NCBI GenBank assembly: GCA_944381485.1
Contig: CALWLI010000025.1
Span: forward strand, 30,260-94,259
DNA length: 64,000 bases
Source of the DNA: an uncultured Lachnospiraceae bacterium
Lineage (GTDB): Bacteria > Bacillota > Clostridia > Lachnospirales > Lachnospiraceae
Direction of reading: 5' to 3'
Below the pieces are notes generated by a model that saw only the letters and a list, made by a program, of their open reading frames with translations, was not told the origin of the DNA and did not search any database. This document shows, in pieces, positions 37,436 through 44,303 of this stretch (position 1 is its first letter; each line of letters opens with the position of its first letter). The position numbers and the translations under genes are program-made.

Positions 37436-37882
37436 ATGAAATTTGTAATACAGAGAGTAAGCCATGCTTCAGTCACAGTGGACAATGAGGTCAAAGGAAA
37501 GATAGATACAGGCTTCATGGTGCTGGTGGGGATCTCCGACACGGATGATGAGGCGACAGCGGATAAGCTGGTGAAAAAGATGTGCGGTCTGAGAATATTT
37601 CAGGATTCGGAGGGCAAGACCAATCTGTCTCTTTCCGATGTGAAGGGCTCGCTTCTTCTCATATCACAGTTTACCCTCTATGCGGACTGCAAGAAGGGAA
37701 ACCGCCCCAGCTTCATAAAAGCGGGGAAGCCTGATCACGCATCAAAGCTCTATGAATATATCATAGAGGAGGCAAAAAAATACATCCCCGATACTCAGCG
37801 GGGAGTATTCGGGGCTGATATGAAGGTAGAGCTCCTTAATGACGGGCCCTTTACTGTAATCCTTGATTCTGATGAGCTTTAA
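37436..37882 (+). CDS. dtd: D-aminoacyl-tRNA deacylase Dtd
   Basis: Dtd removes D-amino acids (and glycine) wrongly attached to tRNA. The 148-residue length and sequence fit: MKFVIQRVSHASVTVD start, catalytic SQFTLYAD (77-84) and NDGPFT (135-140), which holds the Gly-cisPro residues that read chirality. A two-codon frame, ATG AAA TGA, overlaps the start (37431-37439), and AAGGA lies 6 nt upstream of that first ATG rather than of the dtd ATG. Its stop overlaps the stop of the convergent Dabb gene. Confidence 0.96.
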   Translation: MKFVIQRVSHASVTVDNEVKGKIDTGFMVLVGISDTDDEATADKLVKKMCGLRIFQDSEGKTNLSLSDVKGSLLLISQFTLYADCKKGNRPSFIKAGKPDHASKLYEYIIEEAKKYIPDTQRGVFGADMKVELLNDGPFTVILDSDEL

Positions 37883-38184
37883 GCCTCACGATAATTTAAG
37901 CAGGCCCTGTCGCAGGTATAGGGCCTGACATATTTGTCGGCAACCTTCACATGCTCAGGATGGTTCCCGTAAAGTTTCACATAAGCCTCACTCTCATGCT
38001 CTGTGACAAGGGCTATCTCATGAGTACTTCCTTCAGCGGGAGTCTCTATAAAGCTGACGCTTAAGAGTCCCTCCACCTTGCCTTTAAGCTCCGAGAGATT
38101 TTTCTTCATATCTCTCTTAAGCCTCTCCTTGTCCTCAGGCTTCACTTCCGGTTTGAAGTTCCACATAACCACATGCTTTACCAT
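37879..38184 (-). CDS. Dabb (stress-responsive alpha-beta barrel) domain protein
   Basis: A 101-residue protein of the Dabb family: MVKHVVMWNFKPEVKPEDKERLKRDM start, an ESEAYVKLYGNHPEHVKV helix and a C-terminal RPYTCDRACLNY end. These small dimeric barrels have poorly known roles. It follows DegV on the same strand after 23 nt and ends against dtd with a 4-nt overlap of stop codons. Confidence 0.88.
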   Translation of the reverse strand: MVKHVVMWNFKPEVKPEDKERLKRDMKKNLSELKGKVEGLLSVSFIETPAEGSTHEIALVTEHESEAYVKLYGNHPEHVKVADKYVRPYTCDRACLNYREA

Positions 38185-38207
38185 AGCCTTTTATTATCCT
38201 CTTCTTT

Positions 38208-39098
38208 CTATCTTTCTTTCTCTTTTCCGTTGAAAAATATGCCTATAGTTCCCGGTCCTGTGTGGGAGCCTATGACTGCACCTATATTAAATATTTGTGT
38301 TTTCCCCTCAAGTCCCTTAAATCGGGCCTCGGCCATGTCTCTCATAAGCAGGGCATCATCAATGCAGTCCGAGTGACATATGTAAAAATAGCCTGAGTAA
38401 GAGCTGCCCTCAGCGCAGTTTTCAAGCATCTTCCCAAGGCAGGCCTCCATAGCCTTTTTCTTTCCTCGGCACTTGAGCACAACCTCCAGCTTACCTTCCT
38501 TATTCACTGTCATTACAGGGCATATCTTCAATGCCGTTCCGAATGCACAGGCTGTCTTTGATATCCTTCCGCCTCTGCAGAGGTGGCTGAGATCCGAGGT
38601 AAAAAACCAGGCCTGGACATGCCCTCTTATATCTTTTATATAATCTGTCAAGGATAAAAAGTCAGCCGCCTCATCTCTGCGGTCGGCTGCCAGAGAAACT
38701 ATAAGGCCGTATCCCGATGAGGCATTCTCGGAATTTATGACGCAGATGCTTCTTCCCGGGAATTCCTCCTGCATAAGCTTTGCCGCCAGACAGGCTGAAT
38801 TGTAAGTCCCGGATATGCCCTCGGAGAGTGTTATGTGTACTATATCCATATCCTTTTCCAGATAAGGTCTCCACAGACTCTCATAGTCGGCTGCAGGCAC
38901 CTGAGAGGTCTGTGAGACAGAGCCCTTCCTCAGTCTCTCATAAAAATCCTCTGCAGGCATCGATCTGCCGTAGTCATCCTTATAGTCCCTTCCGTCCATG
39001 TGAAATCTGAAGCAGGCAAAAGGTATATCTCTTTCTCTGAGGTACTCCTCTGTGAGATCAGCTGTCGATTCACAGCATAAAACATAATTTAAGGACAT
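38208..39098 (-). CDS. DegV family protein (fatty-acid-binding)
   Basis: A 296-residue DegV-type protein. CCESTADLTEEYLRERDI near the start and a TLSEGISGTYNSA motif hold the Ser/Thr residues that grip a fatty-acid carboxylate in known structures. DegV (FakB) proteins present fatty acids to the FakA kinase. No fakA lies near. It follows a HAD gene by 17 nt. Confidence 0.93.
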   Translation of the reverse strand: MSLNYVLCCESTADLTEEYLRERDIPFACFRFHMDGRDYKDDYGRSMPAEDFYERLRKGSVSQTSQVPAADYESLWRPYLEKDMDIVHITLSEGISGTYNSACLAAKLMQEEFPGRSICVINSENASSGYGLIVSLAADRRDEAADFLSLTDYIKDIRGHVQAWFFTSDLSHLCRGGRISKTACAFGTALKICPVMTVNKEGKLEVVLKCRGKKKAMEACLGKMLENCAEGSSYSGYFYICHSDCIDDALLMRDMAEARFKGLEGKTQIFNIGAVIGSHTGPGTIGIFFNGKEKER

Positions 39099-39115
39099 TC
39101 CGAATCCTCCGCTTG

Positions 39116-39985
39116 TTAAGCTTCTCCAAGGTTTTCATCAAATGCTTTATTGATGTCATTCTGATAAGCCTCATCAAATCCCGCGCCTGTGAATTTTTCC
39201 AGGCCTTCATTCATAAATCTGTCCCAGCTCTCAACCTCGTGATTTACCAATATAGGGAAGAACTTAACCCCCGTCTTTTCCGCAGACTTTCTGTCTCCCG
39301 GGGCATCTCCTATCATTATGACCTTGTCCTTGTCATAGCCGTACTCCAACATCTTTTTTATGCAGAAGGACTTGGGGCCCACCTCCTGGGTAAGCATGAT
39401 ATCTATGTGAGACACCAGGCCGTGTCTGTTCCACTCGCTTCTTACGGCTTCAGGATTTGCGGAAGAAACTACCGCCACGTCGGCAAATTCATGCATTTTT
39501 TCAAGTTTTTCTATCATACCGTCAAAAGGAAGCATTTCATCCTCAGGAAGAGCAGCTATGCACTCGTTTGTCCTGAGAGACCAGTCCAGAGCCTTTTTGA
39601 GGGCATTGCAGTCTCTTTTCTCTTTTTCCGCGTCCTCGATCTCAGCCTTAAGAGTAGTGTTGCTGAGTGCCGATGCCTTGTCGACCCAAGCCCTTATCTC
39701 CTCATATCCTTCCACATGGCAGATCCCTCTCTCCCCGCACAGCTGCATGGTCAAGAGAAGCCCCTTAAACCTGTTGGTCCCTCTGGTCATGGTGTAGAGG
39801 TTCACCTCGTTCCATATGTCAAGCACAGCTTTCTCATGAGCCTCCAATCCCCACTCTCTGACCATACAGGGTCCGAAGCAGTGCTTGTGCTTTATATCCA
39901 TAGTGTCCATGGCACAGCCGTCAGAGTCTATGCAAATAAGACAGTCCTTAGTCCTCTTGAAATTATCGAATGAGCATTTATCCAT
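39116..39985 (-). CDS. HAD family hydrolase with long cap
   Basis: A 289-residue HAD protein. It starts CLICIDSDGCAMDTMDIKH, an atypical first motif in which the nucleophile Asp sits in IDSDG. VSSANPEAVRSEW holds the second motif and VIMIGDAPGDRKSAE the acidic pair. A large inserted helical cap (about 90-190) is rich in charged residues and may set the substrate. The nearest family is poorly characterised. A good promoter (AGTAAA..ATTTTA read on the minus strand) lies 45 nt upstream. Confidence 0.82.
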   Translation of the reverse strand: MDKCSFDNFKRTKDCLICIDSDGCAMDTMDIKHKHCFGPCMVREWGLEAHEKAVLDIWNEVNLYTMTRGTNRFKGLLLTMQLCGERGICHVEGYEEIRAWVDKASALSNTTLKAEIEDAEKEKRDCNALKKALDWSLRTNECIAALPEDEMLPFDGMIEKLEKMHEFADVAVVSSANPEAVRSEWNRHGLVSHIDIMLTQEVGPKSFCIKKMLEYGYDKDKVIMIGDAPGDRKSAEKTGVKFFPILVNHEVESWDRFMNEGLEKFTGAGFDEAYQNDINKAFDENLGEA

Positions 39986-40027
39986 ATCAGGCCTCTCCTC
40001 CGTTTACCGGTCTATTATTTGATTAAA

Positions 40028-40056
40028 ATTTTATCACAGTAAAAATAAATAGTAAA
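40028..40056 (-). promoter_or_regulatory. Promoter of the HAD/DegV/Dabb operon
   Basis: On the minus strand TTTACT (40051-40056) and TAAAAT (40028-40033) are 17 nt apart. The transcript would carry the 39116-39985 HAD gene, degV and the Dabb gene, which are closely spaced. Confidence 0.6.
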
Positions 40057-40113
40057 CAAAAGTCTCTGTCTTAACATATGTGATAATAGCCTGACTTTGT
40101 CGTCAAAAAATTA

Positions 40114-40893
40114 TCAGAGTATCTCGGAAAGCACCTTTACAACTCCCCTGTCATTGTTTGAGGGTGCCCTGAACCTGCATACCTTTTTAAGCTCCGGAGT
40201 GGCGTTTTCCATGGCATAGCTGTAATAGCATTCCTGCATCATCTCGTAATCATTCATATAATCTCCGAAGGCTATGCAGTCCTTCTCGTCTATGCCGTAT
40301 TTTTCCTTGAGCCTGCTGACAGCCATACCCTTGTTCACCCCTATGCGCATCATATCTATCCAGTTGAGTCCGCTGACGCTGACCTGCAGGCTGTCTGACA
40401 GCTCCTTCAATATGGGGTAGGTGTATTTTTCCGAATCCACACTGTCATATACGGATATTTTACATATCCTGTCTTCCTCCATGGACTCATACAGATCGTC
40501 TACTATCCTGAGATTTTTGTAGTACAGTCTCGCTCCCTCAAGGAAATCCTCCTTGACATCCTCAACATAGGCGCTCTTCTCACCGCAGAGCACAGCATAA
40601 CGTCCGTTTGATCTGCAAAGCTCGACCGTCCTCCTTATTACATCCTCGGATATCTCCTCAACCCACAGGCACTCTCCCCTGAAGTGTACTATGCTTCCGT
40701 TGTCCGAAATGAAAAGCATCTTGTCGGCATGCCCCGGAAATTCCCTTCTCAAAGTCTCATATTGTCTTCCGCTTCCTATTCCGAAAACAACATCCTTATC
40801 TTCAAATTTGTCCATCAGCTCGTAGAAATCCTCAGGTATGTGCTTTTCATCGTCAAGCAGCGTCCCGTCCATATCGCAAAAAACATATCTCAT
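40114..40893 (-). CDS. Cof-type HAD-IIB hydrolase
   Basis: A 259-residue HAD-IIB protein. FCDMDGTLLDDEKHIPEDFYE is the first motif, GIGSGRQYETL the second, with a Lys in the GVNKGMAVSRL helix and FGDYMNDYEMM as the acidic motif. Cof-like members remove phosphate from sugars, pyridoxal phosphate or flavin precursors. The substrate cannot be told. The PrdX-type gene starts 15 nt upstream on the same strand. Confidence 0.9.
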   Translation of the reverse strand: MRYVFCDMDGTLLDDEKHIPEDFYELMDKFEDKDVVFGIGSGRQYETLRREFPGHADKMLFISDNGSIVHFRGECLWVEEISEDVIRRTVELCRSNGRYAVLCGEKSAYVEDVKEDFLEGARLYYKNLRIVDDLYESMEEDRICKISVYDSVDSEKYTYPILKELSDSLQVSVSGLNWIDMMRIGVNKGMAVSRLKEKYGIDEKDCIAFGDYMNDYEMMQECYYSYAMENATPELKKVCRFRAPSNNDRGVVKVLSEIL

Positions 40894-40907
40894 AATAAAG
40901 CTTCCTC

Positions 40908-41501
40908 TTAGTCGCGAGGCAGATCTACAACCGTATAGTCGTGTCCCACCGCCTTTAAAAACTTGTCCGTTATGTCCCTTGTCTTTATCTTAAGGCTTGA
41001 TGTATTTACACAGGGATGGCATCCTATAAACTCGTCCTCAAGAAGATCCTTGTCTATAATGAGTCTTACTCTTTTTTCCCTGTCATTTCTGAGCCCCAGC
41101 ACCGTAACCGCTCCGGGGGTAAGTCCCAAGAACTCTTTCATAAAGTCCTCGTTGGCAAAGGACAGCCTTGCCGTGTTTATCTGCTTTGAGAGATCCTTTG
41201 TCTTGAATTTTTTGTCTCCCGGCATCATAAGAAGGTAAAATGAGGTCTTTTGGCTGTTGCAGAGAAACAGGTTCTTGCACATCGATGTCTTAAAGAGCTT
41301 GTCTATCGCCTCACAGGCGGCTATGGTGTAGGCCGGGCTGTGATCCACCCTCTCATATTTTATTCCCAGCTCATCCAGGAGATCGTAGGTCTTTATCTCA
41401 ACATCACTCCGTCCCTCCGTGTCCTCAGGCCTGCCCTCATAAACAGTGGGATCCACCTCAAAGATCTCTTCTTCTGTATTTTTGTTTTCTTCAGTACTCA
41501 T
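40908..41501 (-). CDS. Prolyl-tRNA-editing (YbaK/ProX) domain protein PrdX-like
   Basis: A 197-residue trans-editing protein. An unusual acidic N-terminal extension (about 1-45) precedes the YbaK/ProX fold: HSPAYTIAACEAID, KNLFLCNSQKTSFYLLMMPGDKK, and a FIGCHPCVNTSSLKI end. PrdX/ProXp proteins hydrolyse mischarged Ala- or Cys-tRNA(Pro). With Dtd this makes two tRNA proofreading genes within 4 kb. It is the first gene of a leftward group with the Cof-type HAD. Confidence 0.88.
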   Translation of the reverse strand: MSTEENKNTEEEIFEVDPTVYEGRPEDTEGRSDVEIKTYDLLDELGIKYERVDHSPAYTIAACEAIDKLFKTSMCKNLFLCNSQKTSFYLLMMPGDKKFKTKDLSKQINTARLSFANEDFMKEFLGLTPGAVTVLGLRNDREKRVRLIIDKDLLEDEFIGCHPCVNTSSLKIKTRDITDKFLKAVGHDYTVVDLPRD

Positions 41502-41569
41502 CTCTATCCCATCCCTTTAATTTTTTCCGCCAAGCGGTCAAAAATACAATACCATATTTTGGGTGATAT

Positions 41570-42802
41570 TTATACACTGCCCTGTAATTTTCTTCCGGGA
41601 AGCTTCAGTTCTCCCGAGCATTCCCTGCAGAAAAAAGCCGCTGTCTTCACAGCTTCTCTTCCGAATCTCATCCTTATGTCATCTATGGCTTCAAACAGCC
41701 TCTCCTTTTTTTCGGTTTTTTCCATATCGGAGAAAAAGCTGAGCTGTACCTGTGAATCTTCAGGCACCAGATCAATGGCAGTCACAGTGACGGATCTCAG
41801 TTTTTTGTCTGTATCACCGTCTTTATCAAAGAGCTCCATGGCTTTCTCGGCTATGTCCTGAGGATTCCTTATGGGAACTGAAAGCGCAGCCTGCCTGCTG
41901 TGTTTTTTGAGCATGCTGTCTCTTGTGCTCAGGTTTATGCCCATGGCCTTCATCTTGTTCTCTCTCAGGCCGTGGGCGACAGCCTCAGCGAGATATCTCA
42001 CCACGCTTCCCACCTCCTCCTTTCCTGATATATCCTCTGTGCAGGTAACGCCATGGCCCAGTGACTTTGCGCTTCCATCCCTTTTGTACGGATCTACCGC
42101 CTTGTCATCAAGCCCGTTGGCATAGCACCAAAGCTCATCACCGCTCTTTCCCAGCAGCCCTGTTATATAGTCTCTGTCAGAGCAGGCCAGGTCTCCTATA
42201 GTTTTTATCATGTTTGATTCCAGTAAGGCCGCACTTTTCCTTCCGCAATACAGAAGATCACCCACAGGCATGGGCCAGACCTTCCTTTTAAAGTCCTCCC
42301 TCCCTATCACCGTCACCGCATCCGGCTTTTTCATGTCGGAGCCAAGCTTTGCAAAGACCTTGTTGAAGGATACTCCCACGCTGACTGTAAGCCCCAATTC
42401 CTCCCTCATGTCTCTTCTTATCTTGTCGGCTATCTCCTTACCGCTTCCGAATATCCCGCTCCCTGTCACATCCAAAAAACATTCATCTATTCCGTAGGGC
42501 TCCACCAGGTCCGTATATCTTCCATATATCTCTCTCGCCAGTCTTGAATACTTTACATACTGATCATAGTGGGGCCTTAAAAGTACAAGCTCCGGGCACA
42601 GCCTCATGGCCTCCCCGTTCGTCATGCCGGTCTTTATTCCGAAGCTCTTTGCCCTCTCGGATTTCGCCAGCACTATCCCGTGTCTTTCCTCCGTAAGGCC
42701 GCTTACCGCCACAGCCTTCCCCGAAAGCCTCGGATCAAGCATTATCTCCACCGAGGCAAAAAAACCGTTCAGATCGCTGTGAAGTATGACCCTGTCTCTC
42801 AT
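41570..42802 (-). CDS. dinB: Y-family DNA polymerase IV DinB
   Basis: A translesion polymerase of about 410 residues from the ATG at 42802 (GAGAGG 8 nt upstream; an ATG at 42823 lacks it). Catalytic Asp10 is in LHSDLNGFFASVE and the acid pair is D106-E107 in YGIDECFLDV. A C-terminal little-finger domain follows (about 240-350). It diverges from an XRE repressor / ImmA-like protease operon, which suggests damage-controlled expression. No consensus LexA box is seen in the gap. Confidence 0.94.
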   Translation of the reverse strand: MRDRVILHSDLNGFFASVEIMLDPRLSGKAVAVSGLTEERHGIVLAKSERAKSFGIKTGMTNGEAMRLCPELVLLRPHYDQYVKYSRLAREIYGRYTDLVEPYGIDECFLDVTGSGIFGSGKEIADKIRRDMREELGLTVSVGVSFNKVFAKLGSDMKKPDAVTVIGREDFKRKVWPMPVGDLLYCGRKSAALLESNMIKTIGDLACSDRDYITGLLGKSGDELWCYANGLDDKAVDPYKRDGSAKSLGHGVTCTEDISGKEEVGSVVRYLAEAVAHGLRENKMKAMGINLSTRDSMLKKHSRQAALSVPIRNPQDIAEKAMELFDKDGDTDKKLRSVTVTAIDLVPEDSQVQLSFFSDMEKTEKKERLFEAIDDIRMRFGREAVKTAAFFCRECSGELKLPGRKLQGSV

Positions 42803-42865
42803 AGCTTCAACCTCTCCTTGCATCCTGCTTGCTCATCATATCTTCATCTTTTTCAGAGATAAAGC

Positions 42866-42895
42866 TTGACAACTTCATTATTTAGGAGCTAATAT
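42866..42895 (+). promoter_or_regulatory. Candidate promoter of the XRE/ImmA operon
   Basis: A perfect TTGACA (42866-42871) and TAATAT (42890-42895) are 18 nt apart, about 110 nt before the XRE start. On the other strand TATAAC (42899-42904) could be the dinB -10 box, with a poor -35. Confidence 0.45.
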
Positions 42896-42954
42896 GTAGT
42901 TATAACTTCATCAACTTCATCTTTAAGGTTAAATTATTTTTGACAGCCTGTCAA
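42871..42954. promoter_or_regulatory. Operator candidates between dinB and the XRE repressor
   Basis: Two tandem copies of AACTTCATC (42904-42912, 42913-42921) and a single AACTTCAT at 42871-42878, 33 nt away, lie in the shared control region. A perfect 15-nt palindrome, TTGACAG-C-CTGTCAA, sits at 42940-42954. The tandem repeats fill the spacer of the likely dinB promoter. These are plausible binding sites for the neighbouring XRE protein; no binding data exist here. Confidence 0.5.
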
Positions 42955-43005
42955 GGCTTCACAGCCGAATTTTAATGACAGGCATATTCAGGAAAGGACA
43001 TTCTT

Positions 43006-43431
43006 ATGAAATGCTCTGAAAAGATAAAGCTTCTCAGAAGGCAGCTTGGCTTCAATCAGCAGGAATTGGCTGACCTTACAGGAGTCTCCAAGAGATCGGT
43101 GGCCGCATATGAGACTGACGGGGTCTTGCCCAGAGCCTCCACACTGAGGCGTCTGGCGGCAGCTCTCAGATGCTCTGAGGATTATCTCATGAACGATGAT
43201 ATAACAGACCCCTCCTACAGTTCTCCCGGGTCAGGCCGCGACGGTGAGCCTCTGCCCTTTTTCGGGGACGGAGCCTCGGAGGAAGCAGGCATACTCCTTG
43301 AAAAAAATGCCGCCCTCTTTGCCGGAGGCTCTATAAGCCAGGAGGCAAAGGACGCATTCTTTGAGGCGGTGATGCGCGCATACATAAGCTGCAAGGAGGA
43401 GGCCCGCAAAAAATACGGCAGGAGGGATTGA
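43006..43431 (+). CDS. XRE family transcriptional regulator (probable repressor of the dinB region)
   Basis: A 141-residue regulator. Residues 6-60 are an XRE helix-turn-helix (FNQQELADLTGVSKRSVAAYETDGVLPRASTLRRLAAALRCSEDYL). A Ser/Gly/Pro linker (about 66-86) is followed by an alpha-helical C-terminal domain (EEAGILLEKNAALFAGGSISQEAKDAFFEAVMRAY). Such two-part repressors are cleaved by ImmA/IrrE proteases in ICEBs1 and Deinococcus. The next gene is exactly such a protease. AAGGA lies 8 nt before the ATG. Confidence 0.88.
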   Translation: MKCSEKIKLLRRQLGFNQQELADLTGVSKRSVAAYETDGVLPRASTLRRLAAALRCSEDYLMNDDITDPSYSSPGSGRDGEPLPFFGDGASEEAGILLEKNAALFAGGSISQEAKDAFFEAVMRAYISCKEEARKKYGRRD

Positions 43432-43439
43432 TGTGAACT

Positions 43440-43982
43440 ATGACTGCTGAAAAGATATGTGATACTGTGAGTCGTATCAAGAGCAGATACGATTTTTCTG
43501 ATGTGTATTCCCTCTGCAGAGATATGCACATACTCCTCCTGTTTTACCCTATGGGAGATTACGAAGGAGCCTGCAAGGGATTTTTTCTCCTGCAAAGCAG
43601 GATACCGTCCATAACTGTAAACTCTGATCTTTCCGAGAGCGCAAGGCGCATAGTCGCAGCCCACGAGCTGGGCCATGCTGTTCTTCACTGCAGACAGGCA
43701 GGCACAAAGGCCTTCCGGGATTTTGATGTGTTCGACTCAAGATCAGCCATGGAGTATGAGGCCAATCTGTTTGCAGCCGAGCTTTTGATCGATGACAGGG
43801 AGCTTGCTGATATGCTTAAAGGAGATATCTCCTTTTATGATGCTGCAAGGAGGCTTTATGTACCTCCTGAGCTTTTGGACTTTAAATTGAGGGCAATGAA
43901 AAAAAGAGGCTGCGAAGCGGAGCCTCCTATGATAGCTCAGAGCGAATTTCTTAAAAAGATGTCCGTTCTGCCCTGCGAATAA
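43440..43982 (+). CDS. ImmA/IrrE family metallo-endopeptidase
   Basis: A 180-residue zinc protease. HELGH is at 75-79 and the third acidic ligand is likely in MEYEANLFAAELLI (about 104-117), the COG2856 signature. Relatives cleave XRE repressors: ImmA cuts ImmR of ICEBs1, IrrE cuts DdrO in Deinococcus, and both turn on DNA-damage responses. It follows the XRE gene after 8 nt with a GGAGGG site. The DNA-damage sensing region of IrrE is absent, so activation must differ. Confidence 0.9.
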   Translation: MTAEKICDTVSRIKSRYDFSDVYSLCRDMHILLLFYPMGDYEGACKGFFLLQSRIPSITVNSDLSESARRIVAAHELGHAVLHCRQAGTKAFRDFDVFDSRSAMEYEANLFAAELLIDDRELADMLKGDISFYDAARRLYVPPELLDFKLRAMKKRGCEAEPPMIAQSEFLKKMSVLPCE

Positions 43983-43997
43983 AGCTTATATTATGTA

Positions 43998-44024
43998 CCG
44001 GTCTGAAGCCTTCAGGCGAGCCGG
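43998..44024 (+). promoter_or_regulatory. Hairpin before the small dinB-operon gene
   Basis: CCGG arms (43998-44001, 44021-44024) flank a palindrome CTGAAG-C-CTTCAG (44003-44015). It lies just before a strong GGAGGAGG ribosome site. It could modulate translation of the 87-residue gene or stabilise the mRNA; this is inference only. Confidence 0.35.
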
Positions 44025-44039
44025 AGGAGGAACTTAGCT

Positions 44040-44303
44040 ATGTTTAAAAAGACCTATGTCTCTGTAAAGGCAAATTTCCGCTCGGACGGAGTAATACTTC
44101 CATATGCCATACAGTGGGAAGACGGCCATATATACAATATAGACCGCATACTATACATAAAACCTGCCGCCTCCTCCAAGGCAGGAGGACAAGGCGACAG
44201 GTATACTGTGATCATTAACGGCCATGAAAAACACCTCTACTTTGAGAGAAGCTCCCGGCTTTCAGGAAATATAGTAGGTCGTTGGTTTGTGGAGAGGATC
44301 TAA
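44040..44303 (+). CDS. Small conserved-type protein of the XRE/ImmA operon
   Basis: An 87-residue protein with no recognised catalytic motif. Beta-rich pattern: KKTYVSVKANFRSDGVILPYAIQWEDGHIYNIDRILYIKP then GDRYTVIINGHEKHLYFE and GRWFVERI. Similar small proteins accompany DinB-type polymerases in other Firmicutes as far as I recall, but I cannot check. A very strong GGAGGAGG site lies 8 nt before the ATG. The stop overlaps that of the convergent M20 gene. Function unknown; a polymerase-associated or nucleic-acid-binding role is only a guess. Confidence 0.7.
   Translation: MFKKTYVSVKANFRSDGVILPYAIQWEDGHIYNIDRILYIKPAASSKAGGQGDRYTVIINGHEKHLYFERSSRLSGNIVGRWFVERI

Noticed and set aside
37318-37542. 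74-residue minus-strand frame at the MBL/dtd gap
   Set aside because: It overlaps dtd antisense, with no ribosome site and no known motif.
42803-43005. LexA/SOS box for dinB
   Set aside because: No CGAAC-N4-GTTCG type palindrome is present; TTGACAG-C-CTGTCAA has a different core.
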